Part shown: positions 1 through 11,493 of the stretch, one piece after another
Position numbering within the stretch: position 1 is the stretch's first letter
Layout: every line of letters begins with the position of its first letter
NCBI RefSeq assembly: GCF_958295425.1
Contig: NC_081137.1
Location: forward strand, 12,563,254-12,627,253
DNA: 64,000 bases
Direction: 5' to 3'
DNA from: Solea solea
Taxonomy: Eukaryota; Chordata; Actinopteri; Pleuronectiformes; Soleidae
The notes under the pieces: model-generated
The model's input: the letters and a program-made list of their open reading frames with translations, nothing else
What the model was told of the DNA's origin: nothing
Databases searched by the model: none
Program-made: the position numbers and the translations under genes

Positions 1-59
1 TCAATATATGTTACTTTTCTATAGCTATAGTTATATATACGTTTCTATAACATATTCCT

Positions 60-780
60 ATCTGCTTTTCAAAAACATCCATCACCCCCTTCGTTGACCT
101 GACATCCTGTCCACCTCTGTATGGTAGTAATAATTGGGTAATGGTCACTCCCAATGCATAATATTTTTTTTCATATCTCCCAGTGACATTTTCTAGCCAA
201 AGAATTAGACACTAGTGTTAGATCTAATATAGGCTCCCGCCCTGTATTAACATGTACCCTGGTGCCCCGAGCATCATTCAAACATACTAATCCTTTTTCC
301 TCTAAGAGGGCCTCAATACTTCACCATTGACATCTATGTGTCACCCACCACCATTACCTTCTTCCCTGACCTGGCGTATAGTAGTGGACCCCTGTACTAT
401 ATTGCTATGTCTTCAATGAAATGCTTAAATTCCTACCCCATGTTGCTAGTAGTGGGTAGGAATCTTTCCTGTCTAGATCTTGTCTGCAACTCATCCCTAA
501 CTTCTTCCCAATCATTTAATCTCCAAATGGTGCACTGCTGCTTTCACAATCCACGGAATTGTGTTTTTGACTCCACTCAAGCTGTACTATTAATCACTCC
601 CGCCATGAATGTTGTCCTGTCAACGATTACATTTCCCTTTGGCACCTCACAGACTCCTCCATTTGGACCCCATTTATGTGCCCTCTGATCAACCCCAGCG
701 TTCCTCATTACCTCGCCTTTAAACTCAATCATTACTGTTTCACTATCTGTCCTGGTCCCGTCAACACTTGACTTCATCCG
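60..780 (-). mobile_element. Decayed non-LTR retrotransposon, endonuclease part
   Basis: The minus strand encodes pieces of an apurinic-type (EEP) endonuclease as found in ORF2 of LINEs. Near 200-300 it reads LNDARGT, then LDLTLVSNSLA. Near 135-155 it reads GSDHYP, which matches the catalytic SDH block of this family. Stops and frame changes lie between the pieces, so no active protein is possible. Upstream on that strand (about 577-780) is a further fragment that I could not place securely. Assignment to EEP endonuclease rests on the motif order. The clade (L1/Tx1-like or other) is not determined. Confidence 0.6.
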
Positions 781-1920
781 TTGGGCATTCTAGATGATTC
801 CCCCTTTTAAGTTTTTTTTTTTTTTTTTAGTTCTTGTTCTTCCATGCCTATGTTTAGTGGAACAGCGGAAATTACACCTCTCCAGCTCTTTGGTCTATCT
901 ATTCCTCCCCACTCTGCTTGTGCTGACCACTTTAAGCCCACTGATTTCCTTAAATTTGAGAGCTTTATTTGCCAACTCTTTGCCAAGAGTTATTATTTGC
1001 CAACTCCCAAAAAATCAACTTTTCTAAACCCCAACCTGATCACCAAACCTGACCCCTCTGAGCTGCTTCTTACCTTTATTTTTCCTTCTCCTTCCTTTAT
1101 TACTGCCCAATCAATGTTCATCATCATCCGAGGCTGTCACTCTATTTTGTCTATCTTCTTCCAAATCCCACTTGTGTTTAGCGAGTGTCCACCAATCCAT
1201 CACCCCCCATGTCCTTATAAACTAACTGAAATGATCAATTTCTTCCCTAATAGCATCTCTTTTAAAAGCAAGAAACATTCGCTTTGAATGTTATGCTTCT
1301 TGTCGTCCAACTCCTTATTTGGCGGCAGAAGGAAAATCTTTCTAGTAATGTAACAGGATGTTAGTAATAATGACATAAACGCCATCTCAAACCGTCTCAA
1401 CTGTCTCAACAGTCTCTGCGCCCACAGCTGCATTCTCAGGGAAATTAAATCTATGCAAAACATTTCATTTAGTATTACCTGCTGGTTTAGGGTTGTGGCA
1501 GACATTTCCTTAAGATATCGTAGACGTATAATAACGTGGATATTTTTTTTTAAAATAGATTGTCTTTTTATTGATACATCCTTTGTTTAAGTTAATGTAA
1601 TCACACATGGTCAACTGAATAGTTCCCCCTTTTCTTCCACTCCAGGCTCCGTCACCCGTTTCGAAGTGAGGACTCCTCTGTGGTTTCTTTCAGCCATAAC
1701 CAAAACTCTAATGGCAGCACAACTGTTGTCTCTTTAAGGCAATCTATTCCTGCGAACACTTTCTGAATCAGCCAACCATGTTTACTCAGTATTGTTTACA
1801 TCACACAATAAGGTATGGATACTCAGCCAATCCAACTATAGCTCACTGTCTTCCCCATACCAGCTGCTGATTGGACGTGTGTTTTGAAATAGAATGACTA
1901 GACTGGTACTTCTCATGAAA
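781..1920. other. No gene seen; possible 5' continuation of the retrotransposon relic
   Basis: This stretch has only short open frames with no recognisable motif. Parts near 1000-1500 may be the 5' portion of the minus-strand retrotransposon relic that ends at about 780, but no motif proves it. Confidence 0.3.
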
Positions 1921-1938
1921 AGCATTTCAGATGTGTAC

Positions 1939-1940
<2 letters not shown>

Positions 1941-1980
<40 letters not shown>
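1941..1980. repeat. (CA)n-(TA)n microsatellite
   Basis: An uninterrupted CA dinucleotide run of about 17 units passes into TATATA. The open frame across it encodes only Cys-Val repeats and is an artefact. Confidence 0.95.
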
Positions 1981-4400
1981 ATGTGAGCACTGCTAACACT
2001 GAAAATCAGGTTATATATATTTATCGGACACTGCTGTGATTCAAAAGCGTCAAGTAGCCAGTTCTGTGTATTCATTCAGGTACTTTTATGCAAAATCGGT
2101 AGAACTTTTTTACACCAATCTAGTTATTCTATATGTCCATGAATTTGCTGTGATTCTATTGAACCAGCAGGGGAATTTCTTCACAGGAGAAGTAGCTGAT
2201 TGTCACATTTGGCATTGTATTAATTCCTGTTTTTTTTTTATTTTTTATTATTATTCAGGTGAAACTCTTGACATGTGTTACTCCTGTCTGTTATCTCTTT
2301 GAGGTGCTATTCCAGTTTTATTTATTCTTATTAGATACTTTAAAAAAAATAAATAAAAAAATGTTTTACCAGCCTAGAAGTACACCATATTGGCCTTGTG
2401 AACTGTATTCAGAAGAGAGGTAATTAGAGGATTAAACACAGACAAAAAAAGGTGTTATTTAAGTATTCAAAAACAAAAACTAATCAAAAACTTTTTTCCA
2501 GTTTCTCTAAAATACGGGTTTACTAGAGGACTAATATGATTTCATTCTTAGTTGGGAATTTATTATCCGTTTTTCACAGGTCCCGCTGAATAGTCGTTGT
2601 TGTTGTTACTATGATACACTCAGAAAGCAGACTTAGTGTTGTTTTTTTATTGTTGAAATAGGAAAACAATGTGTTTTTATACCTCGATTGTTTCAATGTT
2701 CTCGTTTCCAGACGGCAGAGAAAATAAATAATTGTAAATTGTGAATGAATTTATGGAACACGTGGTGTGCATAGATGGATAGATAGGGTTCATAGGGGGA
2801 CGTTATTCATTGTGTTTCAAAAATCCTGCTTTGAGGCTTAGCTCCATACACTGCCAGTGGGTTTAATATGATCTATCAACTTGTTTTATTGTCTTTTTTT
2901 AATTATTAGAATTTTACACAGTCAGTCAAGATGAAAGCTTTTAATTTAGTCCAAATGTTGGCTAATGCATTATAGCATGAGTTGAATTGGTGGATTTACA
3001 CACCTTGCATTTTAGTTACACTGCTCTAAAGACTACAAAAATATCAGTCCTTTTTATATAAATACATTTCTGAAGATTTATGACCAGCATTCTTACAAAC
3101 AAAGCTGGAAAACCACTGCCCCCTGGTGGAAAATCAACATAAATGTAAATGTGACACTGATTCCAAATGACCACTGACATTGTTTGACTTTTTTTACAAT
3201 TTACTGACCAGAAATAATCTAATATCAACTGAGCTTTTGGTCCAGGGGCTATTTGTGTGAAATGTATTATAATAAGTCATAAAAATGACATGATGGTAGG
3301 TTATCAGAGATGAAGGAAACACAATAAATTGAAATACTGCTTCTTGTTTCCGTGTTTCACAAACATGAATTGGGATTTCAATAACCATTTTAAACACATT
3401 CAACCCTCTATTTTTTAGCATTTCAGTGGGTGTTCCTCGATGAAGCCATTCAAATGAATGGGAAATGTAAGATCTCACCCCTCCCCTGGCTGATCCGTGC
3501 ACACCGTTTCATGTACATATTGTATCTGTTTTCATGTTCACCTACAAGATTTTTTTCTCAGTCAAAAAAAAATCGAATTTGTAAATGGTCAAATTGGTCC
3601 ATCTCAGTCTTTTTTTTTTTGTTGTTGTTGTTGCTGTATTATAACTCACCAGTCAATGAGAAATATTCCGTTTCACTATGGGAATGAACGTCTTCCCACT
3701 TTTATACCTCTTTTTTTGTCGTATGGTTTCTGACACAGAAAATGGAAAATTGTAAATTGTGACATTATTTATACTGTACATTGTTGTTTTCTTATATATT
3801 TATTGCATTTCAATAGGTACTCTGCTTGAGATGGGGCGACAAGGTATTTTAAAAAAGTGTGGTGTGGTCATGATGTGTGGATGGGGGAAGTGCAATCAAG
3901 GGGGCGGTTTGATTATCATGGTGCTTGACCCCTCCTTGCCTCAGTGCCCCCTCACTAAACAGCATATAATGATGTAGAAACAGAAGTAACTGATTCAGCT
4001 CAAGCCAACCAGATGGTGCTTAGAACCATTTCCACAGTTTACTTGTAACCGAAATGGAATGATGTCTTTGTACTGTATTAAACAGATGAATAAAAATAAC
4101 CTGTTTTTTTTTTTGTTTTTTTTACTTTATTTCCATTGTATGAAATCCATAACCTGGTGGAGCATTAGTGGTTTTATGTAGTTGTAATTTTGCAGAGACT
4201 TTTAGGGATGTGACTATTTTCGGCGTCGGGTGGGATTTGGGTTTGTTGTGTCTTGTCCTCTATTATTATTTGAAGGATGTAATAATGCTCTTTTTTTCCC
4301 CTCTTGTTTTGATTTATGCTGCACTTATTGTTTCACATAGAAGAAACACCTGAGCCAGACCTGTCTTAAATTGTATTGTTGTTCAAGAAAATAAAAATGT
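1981..4400. other. AT-rich intergenic DNA, no gene seen
   Basis: AT-rich sequence with homopolymer T runs (for example near 2230, 3610 and 4103) and no open frame with recognisable protein features. No splice-bounded exon or repeat boundary could be defended. Confidence 0.5.
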
Positions 4401-4846
4401 TTTGATAAATTATTCAGGGATGAGTGTTTGCCTGTGATTTTGTCCTGTAGGTGTCCTGTCGATGTATTATACTAGGGCTGGCGAACTGTCCAGGGTGTTC
4501 CCCGCCTATCACCCTATGTCAGTTCACATTTGTACAGTTTCTGACAAAATACTATACAAGGACATATTTTGGGACATTTTTGTCAGTGTATAGTTGGACA
4601 GTTTTTGAAGACATACTATACTAGACTAGTATAATACATCGACAAAAACTGTTCAAATATAAACTGTCAAAAGTGTCCTTGTAATACTATCCTAGTAAAG
4701 CTAGGACACAACAAGGAAAAATATCAATTATTGTCACAACATTTATTGTTGATAATTTTAAGATAAAGAGCTAAAAAATGTTTGGGCAAAAATGTTTTTA
4801 AATAACAATTTTAGCTTTTCTTTTATTTGTCCAGCGAGGACATTGA
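4401..4846. repeat. Degenerate dispersed repeats with ATACTATACTAG and ACTGTCCAAATAT motifs
   Basis: Short related phrases (gacatactatactag, aaactgtccaaatat, gtcctcgtata) recur here and again near 5225-5340, 5500-5540 and 6020-6140. They resemble the 38-bp minisatellite at 11.9-13.6 kb but are not in a regular array. A piece near 4465-4510 matches the SINE/L2-like tail (gcgaactgtccagggtg). No gene is seen. Confidence 0.45.
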
Positions 4847-4849
4847 TTA

Positions 4850-5225
4850 ATTGCAGGTGGAGCTGCTCCTGCACAAACACACTGATTTAAAAGCCTTTAT
4901 GTAGTTTCCGTGACTTGGTTCATTCCACTCCTCCCCTCTGTGTCGATCTATTTGGAATGTTCCACTTCCTTTGTCGGAGGCGGAGCTTCTTCTGCGCAGA
5001 GACAGAAACAGCGTGAGGACGAGGAGCAGCGGGAACAAACATGTGGACAAACATGTGGACAAACGTGGTAACTGCTGATTAAAATGATCCACACATTTCT
5101 TAGATTCTCTGTTGACGCTCTGTTCACACCTGCTGTTCACATCCCACCACATGTGTTCAGGTTACACCAGCTAATGCTAACGTGACGTCACTGCTCCACA
5201 GCAAACACACGTGTGTTGTCAATGT
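4850..5225. repeat. Dispersed repeat family A, copy 1
   Basis: The sequence from about 5000 to 5215 (GAGGAGCAGCGGG, taactgctg, ttcttagat, ctgttcacacctgctgtt, gctaatgctaacgtgacgtcactgctcc) is closely repeated at 6590-6775 in the same orientation and at about 19490-19690 in reverse. Three copies in one window show a mobile or amplified family. No coding capacity is seen, and termini and class are not determined. Confidence 0.7.
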
Positions 5226-5535
5226 GACAGTATGTCGTCAAAACTGTCCAAATATGAACTTTCCGAGTGTAGAATGTCCTCAAAAACGTTTAAATATAAA
5301 TTGTCCACATATGTCAAAGAATTTCCTCAACACAAACTGTCAATAGACCATTAAAACTGTTCAGAATGAGTATCTAGTCTGGCCAGTAGCAGGTTAGCTG
5401 CTGCTAATATGACGTCACTGCTCCACAGTAAACACACGTACATGTTTTCAAAAAAGTGACTTAGTGTCAGATATGTCATTATGTAATATGACGTCATACT
5501 GTCAACAACTGTCCAAAATGTCCTCGTATAATATG

Positions 5536-6022
5536 CAGAGGTGGGTAGAGAAGCCAAAAAAAATGACTCAAGTAAAAGTACTGTTACTGTAAGATAATAA
5601 TTACTCAAGTAGAAGTAAAAATAAAATAAAAATACTCTCAGAGTAAAAAAGTATGAAAAGTGTGAAAAGACGAATAAAGTACTAAGTTTCACCGGATTTA
5701 TTTTTGAAATATTCAGAGCAACACAAATAGTACAAAATAGACACAACATAATATAAAACAACAATGTTCAAATATTAAATTATAATATTGTAAAAAAAAC
5801 AATAAATATGGCCTTTAAAATAGGAAGAGAAATAGATCGCGCATGTAATAAAAAGTTTTTTTAAAAAATGAAGTCACGACCAAACGGCGTAAAAGTAACG
5901 TACTTTCTTCAAATATATACTCAAGAAAAAGTACAAGTACGTTGCAATAAAACTACTAAAAAAAAAAAATTACAAAAAGATCCAAAAAGTTACTCATGTA
6001 TTTGTAGTGGCGTAAAAAGTTA
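5536..6022. mobile_element. MITE-like element, 'ctcaagtaaaagtac' type
   Basis: It begins with gaggtgggtagag and contains repeated forms of tactcaagtaaaagtac. Near 5880-6010 comes aaaagtaacgtac and then ttactcatgtatttgtagtggcg. This pattern is a familiar non-coding dispersed repeat of fish genomes, and a related sequence occurs at 56.92-57.55 kb. Boundaries are approximate and no target duplication was identified. Confidence 0.5.
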
Positions 6023-6399
6023 AACTATGAACTGCCTAAAAGTGTCCTAGTATAGTATGTCCTAGAAAATATATCTTTATTATTAGTAAACTGTCAAAAA
6101 TGTCCAAATATAGTACAAAAACAAAAAATGTCACTGTACCATTAAAACTGTTAGAATGAGTATCTAGTCTGGCCAGTAGGGGGCAGATTAAGTAAAACTG
6201 TTGAGGAGCAGTGGTTTAGTAGAATTTCAAAATAAAAGTGTCCGTGTTGATATGGATCAATATATAGTTGATACATACATTTCTTCACTCATTTACTGCA
6301 GTGAGCACATTTGAACACTTTAAAGTGGACACTGCTTTGTCTCATCATGTCCTCTGACTGAAGACCTGCAAACAGCTGCCGTTAAAGGCACAGTTCATG

Positions 6400-6790
6400 T
6401 GTTTTCAAGTGATTCCATTCACAGCCGTCACTAAATACATCAGAATCCTCTGTTAAATATTGAGATTTTACAAATGTTTTCAGGATTTTTAAAGTCTTTG
6501 TAACTGATCTACAGCTTTTTTTGGAGCAGGACCAGGAGCCAGGACCAGGACCAGGAGCCAGGACCAGGAGCCAGGACCAGGAGGAGGACGACGAGGAGCA
6601 GCGGGGACAGGTGTGTGGTAACTGCTGCTTAAAAATGATCTGCACATTTCTTAGATGTTCTGTTGACACTCTGTTCACACCTGCTGTTAACATCCGACCT
6701 GAGGGATCCGATCACAGGTGTTCAGGTTACACCTGCTAATGCTAACGCTAATGTGACGTCACTGCTCCACATGTAAACGCACACACCTTT
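6400..6790. repeat. Dispersed repeat family A, copy 2, with internal VNTR
   Basis: The right half (6590-6775) matches family A copy 1. The left half (6430-6515: cactaaatacatcagaatcctctgttaaat through aactgatctacag) matches 39030-39150 in the same orientation and 45450-45560 in reverse. Between the halves, about 6525-6590, lies a small minisatellite built from ggaccaggagcca units, which gives a spurious Pro/Gly/Ser-rich open frame. Confidence 0.7.
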
Positions 6791-7410
6791 CATTTCTCTT
6801 TCTTTATTAAAAGGAACAAAGAAACCGGAAAATGTTCAACATTGGTAATAAAACAAAAAACAATTCATCGATTATTAAAGTATTTGACAATTAATTTAGT
6901 AATGGTTTAATTATGCAGAAATCGTTGCATCTCTACTTATTTTATATTTTTTTAAATAATCATCAGAGACACCATGATGCGATTTATCGTGATATTTGCG
7001 ATATACTGAGACAACAGTGCTCGTGAAAGTGAGCACTTGGCACCATCTAGTGGACTGAAATGTTAATTTATTTAGTTAATTTTTAATGACGTTTATTTGT
7101 AACATCAGTTAAAAAAACTATACACTAAAAAAAAAGAATACGCCATATTTCACTGTATTAGTTTTTCTACTAATAATTCTCTCAAACAGCGTCACATCTT
7201 GTGTGTAACCGTAGCAACCACAACAACATTAGCTGGAAAAGTCGCACTATTGTATCGACGCAGTTTCACGTCAGACACTGGAGACGCATCAGAGACTCGT
7301 CGCATGTACACTTGTGTTTAGCACATTTTCTGGAGCAAACCATCACTCTTTCACCTGTGATTTCATCCCCTCACACGGACGTTAACAGCACTTGTCAACA
7401 GAGCCTCTGT
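6791..7410. other. No gene seen between repeat A and the palindrome
   Basis: AT-rich sequence without recognisable coding features. It may be internal sequence of a larger fold-back element, because the family A phrase at 6617-6645 (taactgctgcttaaaaatga) recurs inverted at about 7956-7978, just beyond the palindrome. Confidence 0.4.
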
Positions 7411-7927
7411 TTAATGTGTTCACATCATTTTTACATTGTTAACAAGTGAAAACTGTGGACGAGTCAAAGTGACAACATTCAATCAATAAATACACCATTA
7501 AATAAAGACTCACATGTGTCTCACATTCATTCATTCACATTGGAATTAAATACAGAAATGTCTTATTGTTAAATGTGTCATTCATTCATTCACATTCTCA
7601 ATTCATTTGATGTAAAAAAACATAGAATTACTTAAAGACTATTTAATGAATTATTTCATGACTTACTGCAACACAGGACCATGAAATAATTCATTAAATA
7701 GTGAAGAAGTTATGTATGTTTTTTACATCAAATGAATTTGGTGTTTTAATGAATGAATGACACATTTAATAATGAGACATTTATGTATTTAATTCCAATG
7801 TGAATGAATGAATGTGAGACACATGTGAGTCATTATTTAATGGTGTATTTATTGATTGAATGTTGCCACTTTAATTCGTCCACAGTTTTCACTTGTTAAC
7901 AATGTAAAAATGATGTGAACACATTAA
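7411..7927. repeat. Long near-perfect palindrome (fold-back), arms about 250 bp
   Basis: The left arm 7411-7660 and right arm 7680-7927 are reverse complements with only scattered mismatches and small indels, separated by a 19-base spacer. Examples are ttcacatcatttttacattg at 7419 against caatgtaaaaatgatgtgaa ending near 7920, and atttaatgaattatttcatg against catgaaataattcattaaat at the centre. Transcribed, it would form one long hairpin. It has no coding capacity and may be the core of a fold-back or MITE element. Confidence 0.9.
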
Positions 7928-7994
7928 TCACACAGAAGTCTCATTCATGTGCTCATCATTTTTAAGCAGCAGTTACTGGACACCTGGACCCAAC

Positions 7995-8310
7995 TGTGTG
8001 GTCAACAGTCCAGGGAGTGAACCCCTATCAGTTTTTTTTGGCTTTTTATGGCCTTTTTGGGATTTTTTTTTTGGCAAAAATGTGAAATAAAATGGTATAA
8101 CCCCCTGCTGTCATCTGTGCGGGGGGCCGGGGGAGCACAGCCCAGCCCCGGCCCCAGTTTGGCCCCGGCGCCGGGGCCAAGTGTTCGGAGCATGCCGGAT
8201 TTGAACCAGCCACAGCCGGACTGGCACAACCTCCTCGCGGTTGCGAACAAACCCACCACGCCACGAACCCTTTGGAGGTGTTGGGACGGAGCTCCGGGCG
8301 TTTTTGACTC
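7995..8310 (-). mobile_element. tRNA-derived SINE with GC-rich body, minus strand
   Basis: Read on the minus strand, the head has an A-box-like gtggcgtggtggg near 8262 and a B-box-like ctggttcaaatccgg near 8196-8212. A GC-rich body (ccggcgccggggcc and similar) follows, then an AT-rich end. Overlapping open frames rich in Pro and Gly are artefacts of the GC-rich body. The parent tRNA and the exact end are not determined. Confidence 0.6.
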
Positions 8311-8334
8311 TTCACTTTGGCTGTGGAACCTTAA

Positions 8335-8570
8335 ACCTTGACGTATAAAGGAATTGAACCGTCAACGTCAGGACTGAAAGGCTGCTCTCTAACCAGCTGA
8401 GCTAACTGTCCACACTCTTCCTCAGGTTTTCTCACACCTATTCACTCTCTGTGTAGAATATTGGGCTTAAAAAGTTGCTTCATCTAAGATTTGAACCTCT
8501 GACCCTAGGAACTCCAGTCTTTGTCTGAATCACGTGAGCTATTTGTCCTCACACACTTCTTCTTCAACCT
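8335..8570 (-). mobile_element. Two tRNA-like SINE heads, minus strand
   Basis: On the minus strand 8340-8412 reads ttagctcagctggttagag then gacggttcaattcct, and 8485-8560 reads aatagctcacgtgattcag then agaggttcaaatctta. Both have RNA polymerase III A- and B-box-like sequences at tRNA spacing. They lack a clean acceptor stem and are embedded in repeats, so they are SINE heads or tRNA relics and not functional tRNA genes. Confidence 0.55.
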
Positions 8571-8658
8571 TGGACGACTTTCAATAACAGATGAGCACAA
8601 ACATGACTTCAGAAAGACCTCAGACTGATGAAGTATTTAAGGAAACATGTCCTCCATA

Positions 8659-9120
8659 ATGGGCCAAACAGTTGGTGTAGTGGTTAGTGCTCTTGCCTTT
8701 GAAACAAGAAGACCTGGGTTCGAGACCCAGTTGGAATAAGGATCTTTCTGGAGTTTTTCATGTTCTCCCCGTGTGTGCGGGGCTTTTCTCTGGGTTCCTC
8801 CCACAGTCCATCAATCATCTACCGCTTTGTCATGGGTGCTGCTGTGCCAAGCTCAGCTGTCATAGGGTGAAAGGCGGGGTTCACCCTGGACTGTTCGCCA
8901 GCCCATTCAAAACATGCAACACAGTGATGAGGTAAATTTCCATTCACTTCAGGTAAGATTCGAACCCCTGACCATAGAAACGCCAGTCCGTGTCTGAACC
9001 ATGTGAGCTAGTTGTCCTTGATTGCTTTTTCTGCCAATTTGGAAGACTTTCAATAATAGAACTCATGACTCCAAAAAAACGTCAGACTGATGAAATATTT
9101 AAGAATGTCTGTCCCTCATC
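8659..9120. repeat. Composite SINE unit, divergent founder copy
   Basis: The plus strand has a tRNA-like head with A box tggtgtagtgg at about 8674 and a well-matched B box gggttcgagaccc at about 8717. The unit then passes into an inverted SINE read on the minus strand: L2-like tail near 8805-8905, tRNA-like head near 8950-9020. It is the same arrangement as the four 470-bp units that follow but more diverged in sequence, so it may be the oldest unit. Confidence 0.75.
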
Positions 9121-11000
9121 ATGGGCAAGATGGTTGGTGTAGTGGTTAGTGCTCTTGACTTTGCAGCGACAGGACTTGTGTTCGAGACCCAGTCAGAACA
9201 CCCGTCTTTCTGGAGTTTTTCATGTTCTCCCTCTGTGTGTGTGGCTGTTCTCCGGTTGCCTCCCGCAGTCCTTCAATCGTCTACCGCTTTGTCGTGGGTG
9301 CCGTTGTGCCAAGCTCAGCTGTCATAGGGTGATAGGCGGGGTTCACCCTGGACTGTTCGCCAACCCATTCAAAACATGCAACACATTAATGAGGTAAATT
9401 TCCACTTAAACATTCACTTCAGGTAAGATTCGAACCCCTGACCATATGAACGCCAGTCCTTGTCTGAACCATGTGAGCTAGTTGTCCTTGATTGCTTTTT
9501 CTGCCAATTTGGAAGTCTTTCAATAATAGAACTCATGACTCCAAAAAAACGTCAGACTGATGAAATATTTAAGAATGTCTGTCCCTCATCATGGGCAAGA
9601 TGGTTGGTGTAGTGGTTAGTGCTCTTGACTTTGCAGCGACAGGACTTGTGTTCGAGACCCAGTCAGAACACCCGTCTTTCTGGAGTTTTTCATGTTCTCC
9701 CTCTGTGTGTGTGGCTGTTCTCCGGTTCCCTCCCGCAGTCCTTCAATCGTCTACCGCTTTGTCGTGGGTGCCGTTGTGCCAAGCTCAGCTGTCATAGGGT
9801 GATAGGCGGGGTTCACCCTGGACTGTTCGCCAACCCATTCAAAACATGCAACACATTAATGAGGTAAATTTCCACTTAAACATTCACTTCAGGTAAGATT
9901 CGAACCCCTGACCATATGAACGCCAGTCCTTGTCTGAACCATGTGAGCTAGTTGTCCTTGATTGCTTTTTCTGCCAATTTGGAAGTCTTTCAATAATAGA
10001 ACTCATGACTCCAAAAAAACGTCAGACTGATGAAATATTTAAGAATGTCTGTCCCTCATCATGGGCAAGATGGTTGGTGTAGTGGTTAGTGCTCTTGACT
10101 TTGCAGCGACAGGACTTGTGTTCGAGACCCAGTCAGAACACCCGTCTTTCTGGAGTTTTTCATGTTCTCCCTCTGTGTGTGTGGCTGTTCTCCGGTTCCC
10201 TCCCGCAGTCCTTCAATCGTCTACCGCTTTGTCGTGGGTGCCGTTGTGCCAAGCTCAGCTGTCATAGGGTGATAGGCGGGGTTCACCCTGGACTGTTCGC
10301 CAACCCATTCAAAACATGCAACACATTAATGAGGTAAATTTCCACTTAAACATTCACTTCAGGTAAGATTCGAACCCCTGACCATATGAACGCCAGTCCT
10401 TGTCTGAACCATGTGAGCTAGTTGTCCTTGATTGCTTTTTCTGCCAATTTGGAAGTCTTTCAATAATAGAACTCATGACTCCAAAAAAACGTCAGACTGA
10501 TGAAATATTTAAGAATGTCTGTCCCTCATCATGGGCAAGATGGTTGGTGTAGTGGTTAGTGCTCTTGACTTTGCAGCGACAGGACTTGTGTTCGAGACCC
10601 AGTCAGAACACCCGTCTTTCTGGAGTTTTTCATGTTCTCCCTCTGTGTGTGTGGCTGTTCTCCGGTTGCCTCCCGCAGTCCTTCAATCGTCTACCGCTTT
10701 GTCGTGGGTGCCGTTGTGCCAAGCTCAGCTGTCATAGGGTGATAGGCGGGGTTCACCCTGGACTGTTCGCCAGCCCATTCAAAACATGCCACACATTAAT
10801 GAGGTAAATTTCCACTTAAACATTCACTTCAGGTAAGATTCGAACCTCTGACCATATGAACGCCAGTCCTTGTCTGAACCATGTGAGCTAGTTGTCCTTG
10901 ATTGCTTTTTCTGCCAATTTGGAAGTCTTTCAATAATAGAACTCATGACTCCAAAAAAACGTCAGACTGATGAAATATTTAAGAATGTCTGTCCCTCATC
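9121..11000. repeat. Tandem array of four near-identical 470-bp composite SINE units
   Basis: Units start at 9121, 9591, 10061 and 10531, each exactly 470 bp after the last, and differ by only a few bases (for example ccggttgcc against ccggttccc). Each unit is a 5' piece of a plus-strand tRNA-SINE (A box tggtgtagtgg, B box tgttcgagaccc), then a near-complete minus-strand SINE (L2-like tail first, tRNA-like head last with tagctcacatggtt and gggttcgaatctt), then about 90 bp of linker. The repeated 68- and 82-codon open frames in each unit are by-products. Such homogeneity points to recent tandem amplification or gene conversion. Confidence 0.9.
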
Positions 11001-11493
11001 ATGGGCAAGATGGTTGGTGTAGTGGTTAGTGCTCTTGACTTTGCAGCGAGAGGACGTGCGTTCGAGACCCAGTTGGAACAAGGATATTTCTGAAGTTTTT
11101 CATGTTCTGCACGTGTGTGCGTAGCTTTTCTCCGGGTTATCTGGTTCCTCCCACAGTCCATCAATCATCTACCGCTTTGTCCTCCACTGGAGCGTCATGG
11201 GGGGCTGCTGTGCCAAGCTCAGCTGTCATAGGGTCATAGGCGGGGTTCACCCCGGACTGTTCGCCAGCCCATTCAAAACATGCAACACATTAATGAGGTA
11301 AATTTCCACTTAAACATTCACTTCAGGTAAGATTCGAACCCCTGACCATATGAACGCCAGTCATTGTCTGAAGCATGCGAGCTAGTTGTCCTTGTACGCA
11401 TTTTCAGCCAATTTGGAAGTCTTTCAATAATAGAACTCATGACTTCAAAAAAATGTCAGACTGATGAAATATTTAAGAACATCTGTCCCTCGC
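11001..11493. repeat. Variant terminal unit of the composite SINE array
   Basis: It has the same order as the 470-bp units but is 493 bp long and more diverged (B box gcgttcgagaccc). It retains extra bases in the inverted tail around 11170-11205 (cctccactggagcgtcatgg) that the homogeneous units have lost. It marks the right end of the array. Confidence 0.8.

Noticed and set aside
9121..10807. Identical open frames of 68 and 82 codons repeated every 470 bp, looking like a small gene family
   Set aside because: They read through SINE heads and an inverted SINE tail in overlapping frames, with no domain or signal. They are by-products of the tandem repeat.
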